Assembly (NCBI GenBank): GCA_040389305.1
Contig: JAZKAD010000028.1
Span: forward strand, 1-41,727
Length of the DNA: 41,727 bases
Direction of reading: 5' to 3'
Source of the DNA: JAZKAD01 sp040389305
GTDB lineage: Bacteria > Pseudomonadota > Alphaproteobacteria > Rickettsiales > Rickettsiaceae
Each line of letters begins with the position of its first letter. Position 1 is the stretch's first letter. Below are positions 8,301-16,132 of the stretch, piece by piece. The notes under the pieces are model-generated. The model saw nothing but the letters and a program-made list of their open reading frames with translations. It did not search any database and was not told where the DNA came from. The position numbers were made by a program, and so were the translations under genes.

Positions 8301-10170
8301 CAGAGCGAGATGCTCTAAGTATTTAACTAGTTTTAATAGCAAGATTTATCCGGGAATATCAGAGTGCTTACCATATCAAAAAAACTGCGAGCTTATCGAG
8401 TACCTTGTTCCTACGGAAGATCCCACAGCAAAAATTTTTGTAAATAAATACAGCACAGATAGTTACTGTTATTATCAAGATGCCAGTCGTAAACCTCAGG
8501 ATGACACGAGATGCAACTTATCTATTACTTATCCGGGATTGCGTCAATGTTCTAGCGGAGAGGAGATATACTGCAGAGTAGTTACATCGCAAGATGGTTT
8601 AACTATTTATGATTATAGCGGCAATATAGAAGCAATAGAAACAAATACAGGAAAGTATTGCTATTCTACTAACAGAAGAGCGCCCATCAATTTCAATCAG
8701 AAGGTTTGTAAGCTTAATCAACAATATCCCAACATTGGAATTTGCTCACCTTTAGAATCATTTTGCCCTTTGTTAGAGACAAGAGATGCAACGGGCGCTG
8801 CTACGGTCTCTACTAATATACGTACTATTAATAATAATACTTATTGCTACAAACAAACTCCTTCTCCTGTAGATGCCCCTACTTGCTCTGTGGCTTCGGC
8901 TTATCCAAATCTTCAAGAATGCTCAACCTCTCAACAATCTTGTCCCTCTGTATCATCTGTAAATACCGCAGAAACCCCCTCTCGCAATATCAATGTTAAT
9001 CAATACTCAGCTACTGGATATTGTTATTATTACGGCAGTAAAGTTCCGGAGAATCAAGCAATTTGCGCAGCTCCAAATGTCCAAAACACCCCAGCGCAGA
9101 ATATCTGCAGCCTGCCTATTGGCGGAGGCACTGTGACGCGTAAAGATTCCAATGATCAGATTATAAATCAAACCGCTACAACTTCTTCTAGCGGCGGTAT
9201 GTGGAATGCTGATTTATACGCTCTCCGCAATAAAACCCCTATGGAGCAGGGACTTTGCACTACCATACCTTCAGATCTGCCAAAATGCTCTGCTATTACC
9301 GCAGGAAACTCAGCCTCTGGCAATGCAACATGGCCAGAGACTCCATCAGGAGGAAAAGCCACGGGAACTTGTATTAGTGGATACGCATCGAAGACTCCTC
9401 CTATGCGCTACTGCTTAACTAATACAAATACATTTATCTCAGCTTTCCAGACTACCGCCCCTAGTTCTAGTTGCATCCCAAAAATTGGAATGTCGCTAAA
9501 GGATAGTAATGGCACCTTGGTGTATAACTTTTCCCCAGGAGATGATTTTGTTGAAATTCAAGGCAGCACTAACACTGGAACATATACAGTAGAAAACAAA
9601 TGCCAAGGAAGTATGAATAAGGTCTCGGTACGCGATACAATAAATGAGACAGATTTTGGGGCAAGTTTGAGTGTTAAGATTAATGGAGTTACAGGAGTTG
9701 ATTACCCTAATATTCCCGACGCGTTGAGAGCTATATTTAATATTCAGAATAAGATACCCAATCCTTTTACAGTGTCTGTAGAACCACAAGGTCGGACATG
9801 GAAAATGAAATTAGATTTCACATGCCCTCCACCTGCTTTAAGCATCACAATCGATGGAGAGGCGCAAACCGTAACTTATAACGATCTAACAACTAAAACT
9901 CTTGTCGTTACGGGCAAGCAGATTCGTTTTGATTTGCTAGATGGAGCAGAGATGATGCAGCTAGAATTTTCTACGGATAGTACTACAGGAGATAATCATG
10001 GTGCTCCCGGCGCAATGGGCGATAGTACCGTGCAGTATTCAGGTGGGGGGATGTGGCTTACTTATCTTCCACAAGAAGTATCATCGATAATTAACTCTGG
10101 GAAATATTACATTATCAAGACCAAGGATGCTCAAAAATGGAATATTAAATATAAAGTTAAGAAGAAATAA
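5335..10170 (+). CDS. Giant secreted cysteine-rich protein beside the VirB4-like gene
   Basis: A 1611-residue protein starting with GTG three bases after the VirB4-like stop, so almost surely in one operon with it. A Sec signal peptide (MKIFFLFFSLLFSLESFG) leads it out of the cytosol. Residues about 35-300 form a first region with paired cysteines, a CAYHDP motif and DPMDYNPIKQPMH, which recalls the periplasmic N-terminal extensions of rickettsial VirB6-like proteins; one moderately hydrophobic stretch follows. Unlike VirB6, no multi-span TrbL/VirB6 membrane domain is seen. Residues about 400-1255 hold repeated cysteine modules, with Ser/Thr/Pro-rich linkers. The last 350 residues are a Cys-poor, beta-rich-looking region ending in a Lys-rich tail. 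About 60 cysteines in total imply extensive disulfides, fitting the two DsbA-like proteins in this window. Function is unknown; a surface or pilus-associated part of a type IV system is an inference. TraN-like adhesins are a looser alternative. Confidence 0.8.
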   Translation: MKIFFLFFSLLFSLESFGLSLDDFLPPYNRSGGRDGCISTKFSAPGAWTIYSLDKCAEDSAANTYRTPKIRVRAQSCNFAACWTQSTDLNGNGECVIWPGPYVMPLTRICARVAVPADPVSGSPQDDGYTPRKHLDSDGRSQNDIPIQGSDGVPFYIDSSKICAYHDPWMLEYIALGTWTIPFFDPMDYNPIKQPMHSGSGISPIAQLIINLVEFGMELTADTMVSGGYGPLAGKAMRLAAQKQGGWINDLMEFIPKVIDIIGKNTIIALLKEFGQFNRQVFARLGCANLKLGYFPPPYCSSKASLPPSGNVTMICPDNGDGINVNPWEVECVQSTTPNNAINNAVRVSFDKMIPICKASEMAAGKPLSDKCVTFNMALNGASSVNSAASHVNDTLPKGTLPQCTAAINTNCVNITLSTAPNNLRIVYGMNYGSAAVPKPYYNASEKSPGILQYPDCTASITSSCQTIWGVNAGGFIDMSLAFKGTETTYSNDPPLTSLATSNAADPDAAIHKFQAQITRKSGLTQLQSNICVYSKNTTASSTPDEIVGCVPRASPPKPLLSLCGGAQSTLCTILNDATSNQNPTSNVSTNTSPLMIVKLQAGTSSTQGVLGVSSVHDVSGINTALNLAGFDYSAYVTNESFATIPFSSNTDPNANPDAGTLYGQYIAPDGTPAQFNTPNAAYLSGMEYTKGKYKLGGQYICLKGSDTGTCPSNVKNCVLAKLLNANITPCSSFIQKMQNTYSGIKRCSAVTPSTSCTTVETINPPAVSASAATSTSGASAVTYSTEPVIIKDCTPTSSSTTTSQKTYCYYHSLDLELCKISTDSANRITPTPDYGSDLSSLAGELGYYNYKTPPPSSSQVTTNASAATMECGVYLSSLSNTDYGNIAPCSASDKLCPRIEYFTSPTSSGDPTILHVNKCTNATTPAQGDPTTTNRYCYYTGAKINASSSSSSTSPDPSASSTLPSNTICQLDQNSTIRRTDDGTTITSRARCSKYLTSFNSKIYPGISECLPYQKNCELIEYLVPTEDPTAKIFVNKYSTDSYCYYQDASRKPQDDTRCNLSITYPGLRQCSSGEEIYCRVVTSQDGLTIYDYSGNIEAIETNTGKYCYSTNRRAPINFNQKVCKLNQQYPNIGICSPLESFCPLLETRDATGAATVSTNIRTINNNTYCYKQTPSPVDAPTCSVASAYPNLQECSTSQQSCPSVSSVNTAETPSRNINVNQYSATGYCYYYGSKVPENQAICAAPNVQNTPAQNICSLPIGGGTVTRKDSNDQIINQTATTSSSGGMWNADLYALRNKTPMEQGLCTTIPSDLPKCSAITAGNSASGNATWPETPSGGKATGTCISGYASKTPPMRYCLTNTNTFISAFQTTAPSSSCIPKIGMSLKDSNGTLVYNFSPGDDFVEIQGSTNTGTYTVENKCQGSMNKVSVRDTINETDFGASLSVKINGVTGVDYPNIPDALRAIFNIQNKIPNPFTVSVEPQGRTWKMKLDFTCPPPALSITIDGEAQTVTYNDLTTKTLVVTGKQIRFDLLDGAEMMQLEFSTDSTTGDNHGAPGAMGDSTVQYSGGGMWLTYLPQEVSSIINSGKYYIIKTKDAQKWNIKYKVKKK
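7552..9080 (+). repeat. Tandem cysteine modules in the giant secreted protein
   Basis: Six diverged copies of one protein module, about 60-130 residues each, follow one another. The pattern is (Y)P-G/N-x-x-x-C, then C after 6-8 residues, then a variable linker, then a YCYY-like block, then a Cys about 10-20 residues on. The double-Cys cores are CSAVTPSTSC, CSASDKLC, CLPYQKNC, CSSGEEIYC, CSPLESFC and CSTSQQSC. Earlier looser copies (CTAAINTNC, CTASITSSC, CGGAQSTLC) occur at residues about 404-570. The last four modules are the most regular, which suggests later duplication there. Confidence 0.75.
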
Positions 10171-10224
10171 AGAGGTATATGGATGGGACAACGGACAGAC
10201 TCAACGATTTACTTGTGACCACCT

Positions 10225-10953
10225 CTATCTTCCAAGGCCCAAAGAGATGCTTTTGCGCTTTAAAGCTCGAACGCTCTTATGAAGTGCATTTACTAGATCT
10301 GAGTCATATTTTTCAATTTCTTGCTTGGTACCGCCATCATGTTTCATGGCAACTTTCACGCCATGCACAATAGCATTACTTATGAACTTCTCTTTTTTAG
10401 TCGCGCCTGCAATGCGGTAAGGTGTCATGATTTTATATATTTCATATATCATGAATCTCTTCATCGCAGCCTTAATGTCTTGCATGGATCTGGAATTATT
10501 TGCAGCTAGGCCGTCATCATAGAAATGCTCTAGGATGTCATTTTGCTTTTCTTCTGAAAATTTTTGAGATTTTCTAATTATAATATAAGCACTAAGGTCT
10601 CGTACTAAGCGCACGACTTTCTCCTCGCTACTTTTGAATATTTGATCTAAAATGGAGTGGTCCTTAGAATTCCCCTCTCGAAAGAGGTACTTTTTAATCA
10701 GCAAAATTATCTTAGATTGGATTGCTTCTAAATTGGGATTAGCGCTATCTAAATCCGCAAGTAATTCATCGATTCCTTTTGTGAATTCTTCGTCGCTTTC
10801 AAGTAGAGCTAAAAATTCTAGATCTTCCGCGTCGGAGCTTTTGCTCCAGGATTCTTTATTTTTTGTATCATTATTTATAGAGCTGGTATCTACGGAGCTG
10901 ATGTCCATAGATCTTAGATCTTTAGAGCTTTGGTTTTTGGAATGTATCATCAT
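10225..10953 (-). CDS. Hypothetical protein, 242 aa
   Basis: I do not recognise this protein. The first 40 residues are rich in Ser, Asp, Asn and Lys and look disordered; the rest is predicted helical by composition, with an acidic patch (LLESDEEFTKGIDELLADLDS) and a basic C-terminus (KSVRALKRKSISLGLGR). No signal peptide or membrane span is evident. Either of two adjacent ATG codons (10953, 10950) may be the start. It is the last of four minus-strand genes beginning at 12153, and it converges on the giant cysteine-rich gene with a 54-base gap. A cytosolic or secreted effector-type protein is possible but unproven. Confidence 0.7.
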   Translation of the reverse strand: MMIHSKNQSSKDLRSMDISSVDTSSINNDTKNKESWSKSSDAEDLEFLALLESDEEFTKGIDELLADLDSANPNLEAIQSKIILLIKKYLFREGNSKDHSILDQIFKSSEEKVVRLVRDLSAYIIIRKSQKFSEEKQNDILEHFYDDGLAANNSRSMQDIKAAMKRFMIYEIYKIMTPYRIAGATKKEKFISNAIVHGVKVAMKHDGGTKQEIEKYDSDLVNALHKSVRALKRKSISLGLGR

Positions 10954-10981
10954 TTATATCAAACTTAAAGATATGCCTTCG

Positions 10982-11377
10982 TTATCTTCCGCGATTCGCC
11001 TTCCGTATATATTCCCCTTGCTCATATTTATGGCGCGTGAAATGCCCGCGATAAGTCCTAAAGAGTTCAATAGAAGCGCATTGTTCCATTATAGCCTTGC
11101 ATGAGTAAGCGTAGTCAATTGCATGTTGCTTTTTGGGGAATTTATTTTCCTTATCTGTACAAAATTCACTTATATCCATATTTTGCCATACAAGGCCATC
11201 GTAGACAAGGGCCTTGATATAACCACTTGAAGTAGTGTCATAATAGTTCCCTGGATCGGCACTTAGGGCATCGTCATTAAGATAGAGCATCACATCCCCT
11301 AGCTTAGGAGTAGTGATCTCATCAATATACTTGATAAGCACCCTTCCCGTCAGTAACATCTCCTTAGGAATGCCCAT
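10982..11377 (-). CDS. Hypothetical protein, 131 aa
   Basis: I do not recognise this protein. It is a soluble-looking protein with mixed charge, several Tyr residues and four Cys, without a signal peptide or membrane span. Its ATG at 11377 follows the stop of the chagasin-like gene with no intervening base, and AGGAGAT sits inside the end of that gene at a suitable distance, so translation is probably coupled. That arrangement is the best evidence that it is a real gene. Its C-terminus is strongly basic (RGHFTRHKYEQGEYIRKANR). Confidence 0.7.
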   Translation of the reverse strand: MGIPKEMLLTGRVLIKYIDEITTPKLGDVMLYLNDDALSADPGNYYDTTSSGYIKALVYDGLVWQNMDISEFCTDKENKFPKKQHAIDYAYSCKAIMEQCASIELFRTYRGHFTRHKYEQGEYIRKANRGR

Positions 11378-11773
11378 CTATCTATCTCCTGTAATATTTT
11401 TATTTAAATGAAGACTACATGTTTTTATCACTTCATTTTCCCAGGGTCTTTTATACTCAAATACTAAGGTAGTATCTATTTCTTTCTTTATTTCTATCAA
11501 AAATATGGTTTCAGCCTTCGCCCCTAGTTTAGAAGCGCCACTTCTAGAATTTTGCGAATTAGTATTGCGTTCTTTGATAAAGACCTCAGGAATGCCATCC
11601 ATAAGATACCAATTATATCCTGCAGATGGCAAAGCCTTAAGTCTTATTTCGATATTAGACCGCCACAAAAAAGTCTTGCCGCAATCTTTCTCCGTAAGTA
11701 ACAACGGATCTTCGTTTGCACTTCCTATAGCTGAGTAAAGCAGCAATAAACCAAGTAAGTAAAGCCTGTACAT
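11378..11773 (-). CDS. Secreted chagasin-like cysteine protease inhibitor (I42)
   Basis: A 131-residue protein with an N-terminal signal peptide (MYRLYLLGLLLLYSAIGSA). Chagasin-family inhibitors present three loops to papain-like proteases. Here the first is LPSAGYNW (residues 48-55), matching the NPTTGYxW loop, the third is RPWE (109-112), which is identical to the family motif, and the middle loop is a Gly/Ala-containing GASKLGAKAE (79-88) followed by the F-x-I strand. Length fits the family. The likely role is to block cysteine proteases in the periplasm or, if released, of a host such as a protist. It is followed without a gap by the 131-residue unknown gene and preceded closely by a secreted helical protein, suggesting a small operon of exported proteins. 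Confidence 0.82.
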   Translation of the reverse strand: MYRLYLLGLLLLYSAIGSANEDPLLLTEKDCGKTFLWRSNIEIRLKALPSAGYNWYLMDGIPEVFIKERNTNSQNSRSGASKLGAKAETIFLIEIKKEIDTTLVFEYKRPWENEVIKTCSLHLNKNITGDR

Positions 11774-11778
11774 ATAAT

Positions 11779-12153
11779 TTATTTAGCGCCTACTTCAGCA
11801 TGATCTTTTCCAATTAAGTTCCTCTGGTGCTTAGGAAGTCTTTTTTTTAATTTTCTTTCTTCTGCTAGATAACGTTGCGCTTCTTGGGAGAGGGCTTTGT
11901 ATATGTCATTCTTTTGTTTGTTGATCTTAGCAATCTCCGTGCGGAAATCTTTAATTTCCTCTCTAATTTCCGGCTTAACTTTAGCTAAATATGCTTTGTA
12001 TTCCTCTACAATCTTATGATACTCGCCTTCAGCACCCTTCTCATAACTAGGCGCTACCGTGGTTGCTTCCTTCTTATCTGCAGCATAACTTGCAAGACTA
12101 AGTACAGCAAATGCAGTAATTGCACATAATTTAACAAACATCCTCTTCTCCAT
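11779..12153 (-). CDS. Small exported helical protein, 124 aa
   Basis: I cannot name this protein. It begins with a signal peptide ending near ASYAA; a start at the inner ATG (residue 5) would also give a good signal. The mature part is almost all charged helix (residues about 40-105, rich in Glu, Lys, Ala), likely a coiled coil, with a short basic tail. A periplasmic chaperone-like protein of the Spy/CpxP or Skp style is imaginable, but no defining motif is visible. It is the first gene of the four-gene minus-strand cluster; the 142 bases before it are shared with the divergent prmA. Confidence 0.72.
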   Translation of the reverse strand: MEKRMFVKLCAITAFAVLSLASYAADKKEATTVAPSYEKGAEGEYHKIVEEYKAYLAKVKPEIREEIKDFRTEIAKINKQKNDIYKALSQEAQRYLAEERKLKKRLPKHQRNLIGKDHAEVGAK

Positions 12154-12295
12154 TATTTAAGTTTATTTTTTAAACCCTTCTTTAAGTACATGTTTTATAT
12201 ACAAAGACGAGATCCACATATTCTAGCATCGCGCAAAGAATTTGCATAGCAGGAAAATTATTGTATCTTTGCTACAGAATTTTTATATAGCTTTC

Positions 12296-13171
12296 ATGAA
12301 CAATCCATTCAAACAACCTGAAACCCTCTGGAAACTCACTTTTGCCTTCAATTATTCAGAACTTCCAATAATTGAAGATTATTTTGAGAATATAACAGAT
12401 ACAACATCTTGTCATGAGATAGAGTCTTCTACCGTGGAGTCTATGCCTGATGATCTGTGGCAATTTGAGGCATATTTTGAGACGAGGCCTGATATTGAGG
12501 TTATATGCAAAAAACTTGGGGATATTATAAGCAACCCCTCTGCAGAAATCGTAGAAGACATAGATTGGATTCATAGAATGCACGATCAATTTACACCCCT
12601 TATGATAGGTAGGTTTTTTGTCACCAATCCTACTCACCACGAGGAATGTCCTCTGCATATGGAAAAAATTATCATTGATTCCAGCAGAGCTTTTGGCACC
12701 GGAGAACATCACACTACGCAAGGCTGTATAGAGGCGATGGAAGAACTTAGCGCCATCACGACGCCTAAGTTTATTCTCGATATAGGGACTGGGACGGGGA
12801 TCCTCGCCATTGCTGCCGCTAAAATATGGAGAAATGCCGAGATAATAGGATCTGATATCGAGACGGTAGCTGCGGAAATTTCAACTCATCACGCAAATAT
12901 CAATGATGTGAGTATTGAGTTTTATGCCTGCGAGGGGCTGCCTCCCACGCATAAGAAAGCAGATTTAATAGTTAGCAATATTTTAGCCAATCCCTTAATT
13001 GAACTCGCTCAAGATTTCGAGAAAAACTTAGAGGCCAAGGGATATATAATACTCTCTGGTTTTCTGGATTATCAATTGCCCGCCGTGCTAGAAGCTTATC
13101 AAGACTTAGGGCTTTCTTCTATGAAGGTCATCAATAAAAATAATTGGATTACATTGGTACTACAAAAATGA
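12296..13171 (+). CDS. prmA: Ribosomal protein L11 methyltransferase
   Basis: A 291-residue SAM-dependent enzyme that trimethylates L11 at several lysines and its N-terminus. The PrmA hallmarks are AFGTGEHHTT, the SAM-binding motif ILDIGTGTGILAIAAA and the substrate-side SNILANPLIEL. The start is taken as the ATG at 12296 (MNNPFKQPETLW); an upstream TTG would add 18 residues outside the family's usual N-terminus. The stop overlaps the ATG of rlmB as ATGA, so the two are coupled. Confidence 0.93.
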   Translation: MNNPFKQPETLWKLTFAFNYSELPIIEDYFENITDTTSCHEIESSTVESMPDDLWQFEAYFETRPDIEVICKKLGDIISNPSAEIVEDIDWIHRMHDQFTPLMIGRFFVTNPTHHEECPLHMEKIIIDSSRAFGTGEHHTTQGCIEAMEELSAITTPKFILDIGTGTGILAIAAAKIWRNAEIIGSDIETVAAEISTHHANINDVSIEFYACEGLPPTHKKADLIVSNILANPLIELAQDFEKNLEAKGYIILSGFLDYQLPAVLEAYQDLGLSSMKVINKNNWITLVLQK

Positions 13172-13947
13172 ACAAGAAAAAATCAGTTCCAAGGCCCGGG
13201 CAAAAATCTGTAAGAAATCAGTATTATTTATATGGTACTCATCCTGTACTTGCAGCCCTCCATAACCCAAATAGGCAAATTCTGGAAATTAGTTGTAGCG
13301 AAAATGTATACGAGCAATACAAAGATATAATTGGGAAGCATAAATATCAAATAGTTACGAATGCTAAGCTATCTGGCATGCTCAAAGCCGATGCTACTCA
13401 TCAAGGCATCGCGGCTCTTGTTAAATGCATTGCAGAAAATGACCTTCAGGCCATTGATCTCAGCGATCCAAATACTAAAATAGCGATTCTAGATCAAATT
13501 ACAGACATACATAATATTGGAGCCATTATGAGATCTGCGGCTGGCTTTGGTATTAAAGCCATCATCATGACTCACGATAATAGTCCCGAAGAAAATGGAG
13601 CTATGGCAAAAGCAGCTTCCGGGGCTTTAGAGATAGTGCCCCTTGTTAGAGTTACCAATTTAAGATCTACGATTGATTTGCTTAAAAAACAAGGTTTTTG
13701 GATTGCAGGACTAGATGGAGAAGCTACTCAGTCCATAGATCAGGCAAATTTAAGCGGCAAAATTGCATTGATATTAGGGGCAGAAGGCAAGGGCATGAGA
13801 AGGTTAACTTTAGAATCTTGCGACATGATCCTAAGTATCCCGATTCAAAAATCTATGGAAAGCCTCAATGTGTCTAGCGCAGCTGCAATAGTATTTTACG
13901 CAGCGACTATTGCTTCTACTATTGGCCCCAAACATACACAAAAGTAA
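13168..13947 (+). CDS. rlmB: SpoU-family rRNA 2'-O-methyltransferase, RlmB-like
   Basis: A 259-residue methyltransferase of the TrmH/SpoU class. RlmB methylates the ribose of G2251 in 23S rRNA. The substrate-binding N-terminus YGTHPVLAALHNPNRQI and the three knotted-fold motifs are clear: NIGAIMRSAAGFG, ILGAEGKGM and ESLNVSSAAAIVFY. The ATG at 13168 overlaps the prmA stop. The last 29 bases overlap the end of the convergent coxC gene. Another SpoU member acting on tRNA is a less likely reading. Confidence 0.9.
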   Translation: MNKKKSVPRPGQKSVRNQYYLYGTHPVLAALHNPNRQILEISCSENVYEQYKDIIGKHKYQIVTNAKLSGMLKADATHQGIAALVKCIAENDLQAIDLSDPNTKIAILDQITDIHNIGAIMRSAAGFGIKAIIMTHDNSPEENGAMAKAASGALEIVPLVRVTNLRSTIDLLKKQGFWIAGLDGEATQSIDQANLSGKIALILGAEGKGMRRLTLESCDMILSIPIQKSMESLNVSSAAAIVFYAATIASTIGPKHTQK

Positions 13948-14746
13948 AGAGAAAGAGCCAGACTACATCGACGAAATGCCAATACCATGCGGCAAATTCG
14001 AACCCTAAGTGACCATTGCCTTTCTCAAAATGTCCGCGCCTCGCCCGGAAATAACAAACCGCTAAAAAGATAGTACCGATGATGACGTGGGCACCATGAA
14101 AGCCTGTGCTCATGTAAAAATTACTTGCATATATGCCATCTGTAAATTTAAATGGCGCATGAGCATATTCAAAAGCCTGCATGGCAGTAAAAAACATGCC
14201 AAGTACCACAGTATACCCAAGCGCTTCCACCATTTCTTTTTTGTTATTCTCAAGCATTGCATGATGCGCCCAGGTAACAGTAGTGCCCGAAAGAAGCAAT
14301 GTCAGAGTATTCATCAGGGGTATGTCCCAAGGATCAAACGTTTGGATGTCTTTAGGAGGCCAAGTTCCATTGGATATCGGCCATATGCCAGTTGCATCTA
14401 ATATATGCTCTGGAAAAATACTTGCATTAAAAAATGAGAAGAAAAATGCAAAGAAAAACATCACTTCTGAGAGAATAAAAAGAGCCATTCCAATGCGCAG
14501 CCCCATCCTTACAGGGTCTGTATGAGCATGGTCTACGAGCCCTTCTCGCACTATATCTTTCCACCATTTTACAAGGCAGCTAATAAGGGAGATGATACCG
14601 AACCCAAGGACAAAGTGGCCTAAGTTATAGCCATGCATCATCATTACAGCGCCGCTAGTCACGAATAGCAGGGAAAAGGAGGCAATAATAGGCCATGGAC
14701 TAGGATTAACCAAGTGATATGGGTGATTAACTTCTGAATGATCCAT
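13919..14746 (-). CDS. coxC: Cytochrome c oxidase subunit III
   Basis: A 275-residue inner-membrane subunit of the aa3-type terminal oxidase. Seven membrane spans are suggested by the hydrophobic pattern, and the family motifs VTWAHHAMLE, FHGAHVIIGTIFL and AAWYWHFVDVVWLFLF are present. Length is standard for alphaproteobacteria. The start ATG at 14746 gives the usual N-terminal NHPYHLVNPSPWP. In many relatives coxC sits near coxAB and SURF1; here it is alone, with SURF1 about 20 kb away. Its 3' end overlaps rlmB. Confidence 0.97.
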   Translation of the reverse strand: MDHSEVNHPYHLVNPSPWPIIASFSLLFVTSGAVMMMHGYNLGHFVLGFGIISLISCLVKWWKDIVREGLVDHAHTDPVRMGLRIGMALFILSEVMFFFAFFFSFFNASIFPEHILDATGIWPISNGTWPPKDIQTFDPWDIPLMNTLTLLLSGTTVTWAHHAMLENNKKEMVEALGYTVVLGMFFTAMQAFEYAHAPFKFTDGIYASNFYMSTGFHGAHVIIGTIFLAVCYFRARRGHFEKGNGHLGFEFAAWYWHFVDVVWLFLFTFVYVWGQ

Positions 14747-14893
14747 AAATTCGTCTCTACAAAATCTGGATAAATGATAAAATAAAACTCCTCTTATGTA
14801 CAGTGGTTTATCTCATATCGCTATTCAAATTAATTTTCTATATCACCGGCGCCATCACTGAGTGCTCAGCTAGTTGCGGACATGAAGTAATTT

Positions 14894-15273
14894 GCGGATG
14901 GGCTATAAGCCGGATTCTGTCGGAAATAATAAATTATTCCCGCGTGACTATTTATCTGACGTATATGTTACCATATATGTTCAAGCAACCTACCCGCGCA
15001 AAGATGCTGATTGGAAATAAATCAGGGGCGAGCCCTCCCTTGCGCCTATTTGGTTTTGCTCCGAGTGGGGTTTACCATGCGCATCTTGTTGCCAAGATAC
15101 CGGTGCGCTCTTACCACACCTTTTCACCCTTACTTCTGTAGCTTTAACGCAATAGAAGCGGTATATTTTCTGCGGCACTTTCCCTAAGGTTACCCTCGCC
15201 GGGCGTTACCCGGCACTCTATTTCTATGGAGTCCGGACTTTCCTCGCAAAAGCGCAGTCACACGCCCATCCGC
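14894..15273 (-). ncRNA. rnpB: RNase P RNA, bacterial type A
   Basis: The catalytic RNA that removes 5' leaders from tRNA precursors. Read on the minus strand, the 5' end GCGGATGGGC pairs perfectly with the 3' end GCCCATCCGC (P1, 10 bp). Inside are the conserved GAGGAAAGTCCGGACTCC block just after the start, GGGTAACGCCCGGC and AGGGTAACCT, the GCGCACCGG region and the closing GAATCCGGCTTATAG block. Length is about 380 nt, typical of type A. An AT-rich stem near 14920-14950 varies from usual. A strong promoter lies immediately upstream. Confidence 0.95.
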
Positions 15274-15281
15274 TAAGGCGT

Positions 15282-15309
15282 ATTATGTACGATATGCAAT
15301 ATGAGTCAA
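15282..15309 (-). promoter_or_regulatory. Promoter of rnpB
   Basis: On the minus strand TTGACT (15304-15309) and CATAAT (15282-15287) are 16 bases apart. The predicted transcript start falls about eight bases later, at the 5' end of P1 of the RNase P RNA, which supports both calls. Confidence 0.75.
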
Positions 15310-15481
15310 TAGTCATTTCAGACGAGGCGAGGCGTAACTGGCCTTACCGCTCTAGTACCACCTCTAGCTAGGACGGAGGTGACCACTCTCGCGTCAATAC
15401 TTTAACACCCCTTGGAAAATCTTTACTTTTTTAGCAATTCAGCGTAATATCTGCTTTTTTATTTCAAGCTATAGGCTTTAT

Positions 15482-16102
15482 TTGAAATATCTATCCATCC
15501 TAATACTTTTTCTTTTAACTGGGTGCATGTCATCAGAGGATGCATTGCACAGAAGTCTCTCTCGTGGAGATTCTAAACAAAAGCAATATGTAGGGCATTA
15601 TAAAATTGGCAAGACTTATACTGTTAATGGTAAGGCTTACAAGCCCGAAGCAAAGAAAAACCATAGCGAAATAGGTCTTGCATCGTGGTATGGCAAGCGT
15701 CATGGCTTTCACGGTAAAAAAACTGCCAATGGAGATAAATATAATAAGGATTCACTAACAGCCGCACATCCTACTTTGCCCCTTCCTAGCATGCTCAAAG
15801 TCACGAATCTTGCAAATAACAAATCTCTTATAGTAATGGCCAATGATAGAGGGCCATTTCGTAAGGATCGTATTTTGGATGTGTCAGAGCAATCTGCAGT
15901 CCTCCTAGGATTTAAGCAACAAGGAGTGGCTAAGGTGAAGGTTCAATATTTGCACAAAGAAACTCAAGAATTATTAGATAAACTAGCTCTTAAACCGAAA
16001 TGCGGATCTGTCGCTAAGAAAAAAATGAAAACACCTAGATGTTCAGTAAATTGTCATATTAAGCTTGTTAATATGCAGCATAAACTTAGTATAAAGCAAT
16101 AG
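15482..16102 (+). CDS. rlpA: RlpA-like lipoprotein (lytic transglycosylase fold)
   Basis: A 206-residue lipoprotein. It starts with TTG and a lipoprotein signal with lipobox LTGC (lipidated C15 or C16 depending on the start count). Residues about 60-155 form the double-psi beta-barrel domain: GLASWYG, TANGDKYN, TAAHPTLPLPSMLKVTN and ANDRGPFRKDRILDVSEQSA, including the catalytic Asp of the DRGPF motif. RlpA cleaves naked glycan strands of peptidoglycan and helps daughter-cell separation. There is no SPOR domain, only a basic Cys-containing tail. murJ follows 30 bases downstream, so an envelope operon is likely. Confidence 0.88.
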   Translation: MKYLSILILFLLTGCMSSEDALHRSLSRGDSKQKQYVGHYKIGKTYTVNGKAYKPEAKKNHSEIGLASWYGKRHGFHGKKTANGDKYNKDSLTAAHPTLPLPSMLKVTNLANNKSLIVMANDRGPFRKDRILDVSEQSAVLLGFKQQGVAKVKVQYLHKETQELLDKLALKPKCGSVAKKKMKTPRCSVNCHIKLVNMQHKLSIKQ

Positions 16103-16132
16103 TCTTAAACCATATTTCTAAATTAAAGGCAT

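Noticed and set aside
5335..10170. Assigning the giant protein as TraN
   Set aside because: It is Cys-rich and secreted as TraN is, but more than twice the usual length, and no other F-type transfer gene is in the window.
14803..15178. Open frames of 112 and 62 codons on both strands
   Set aside because: They lie inside or beside the RNase P RNA gene, which explains this stretch completely through its paired ends and conserved blocks.
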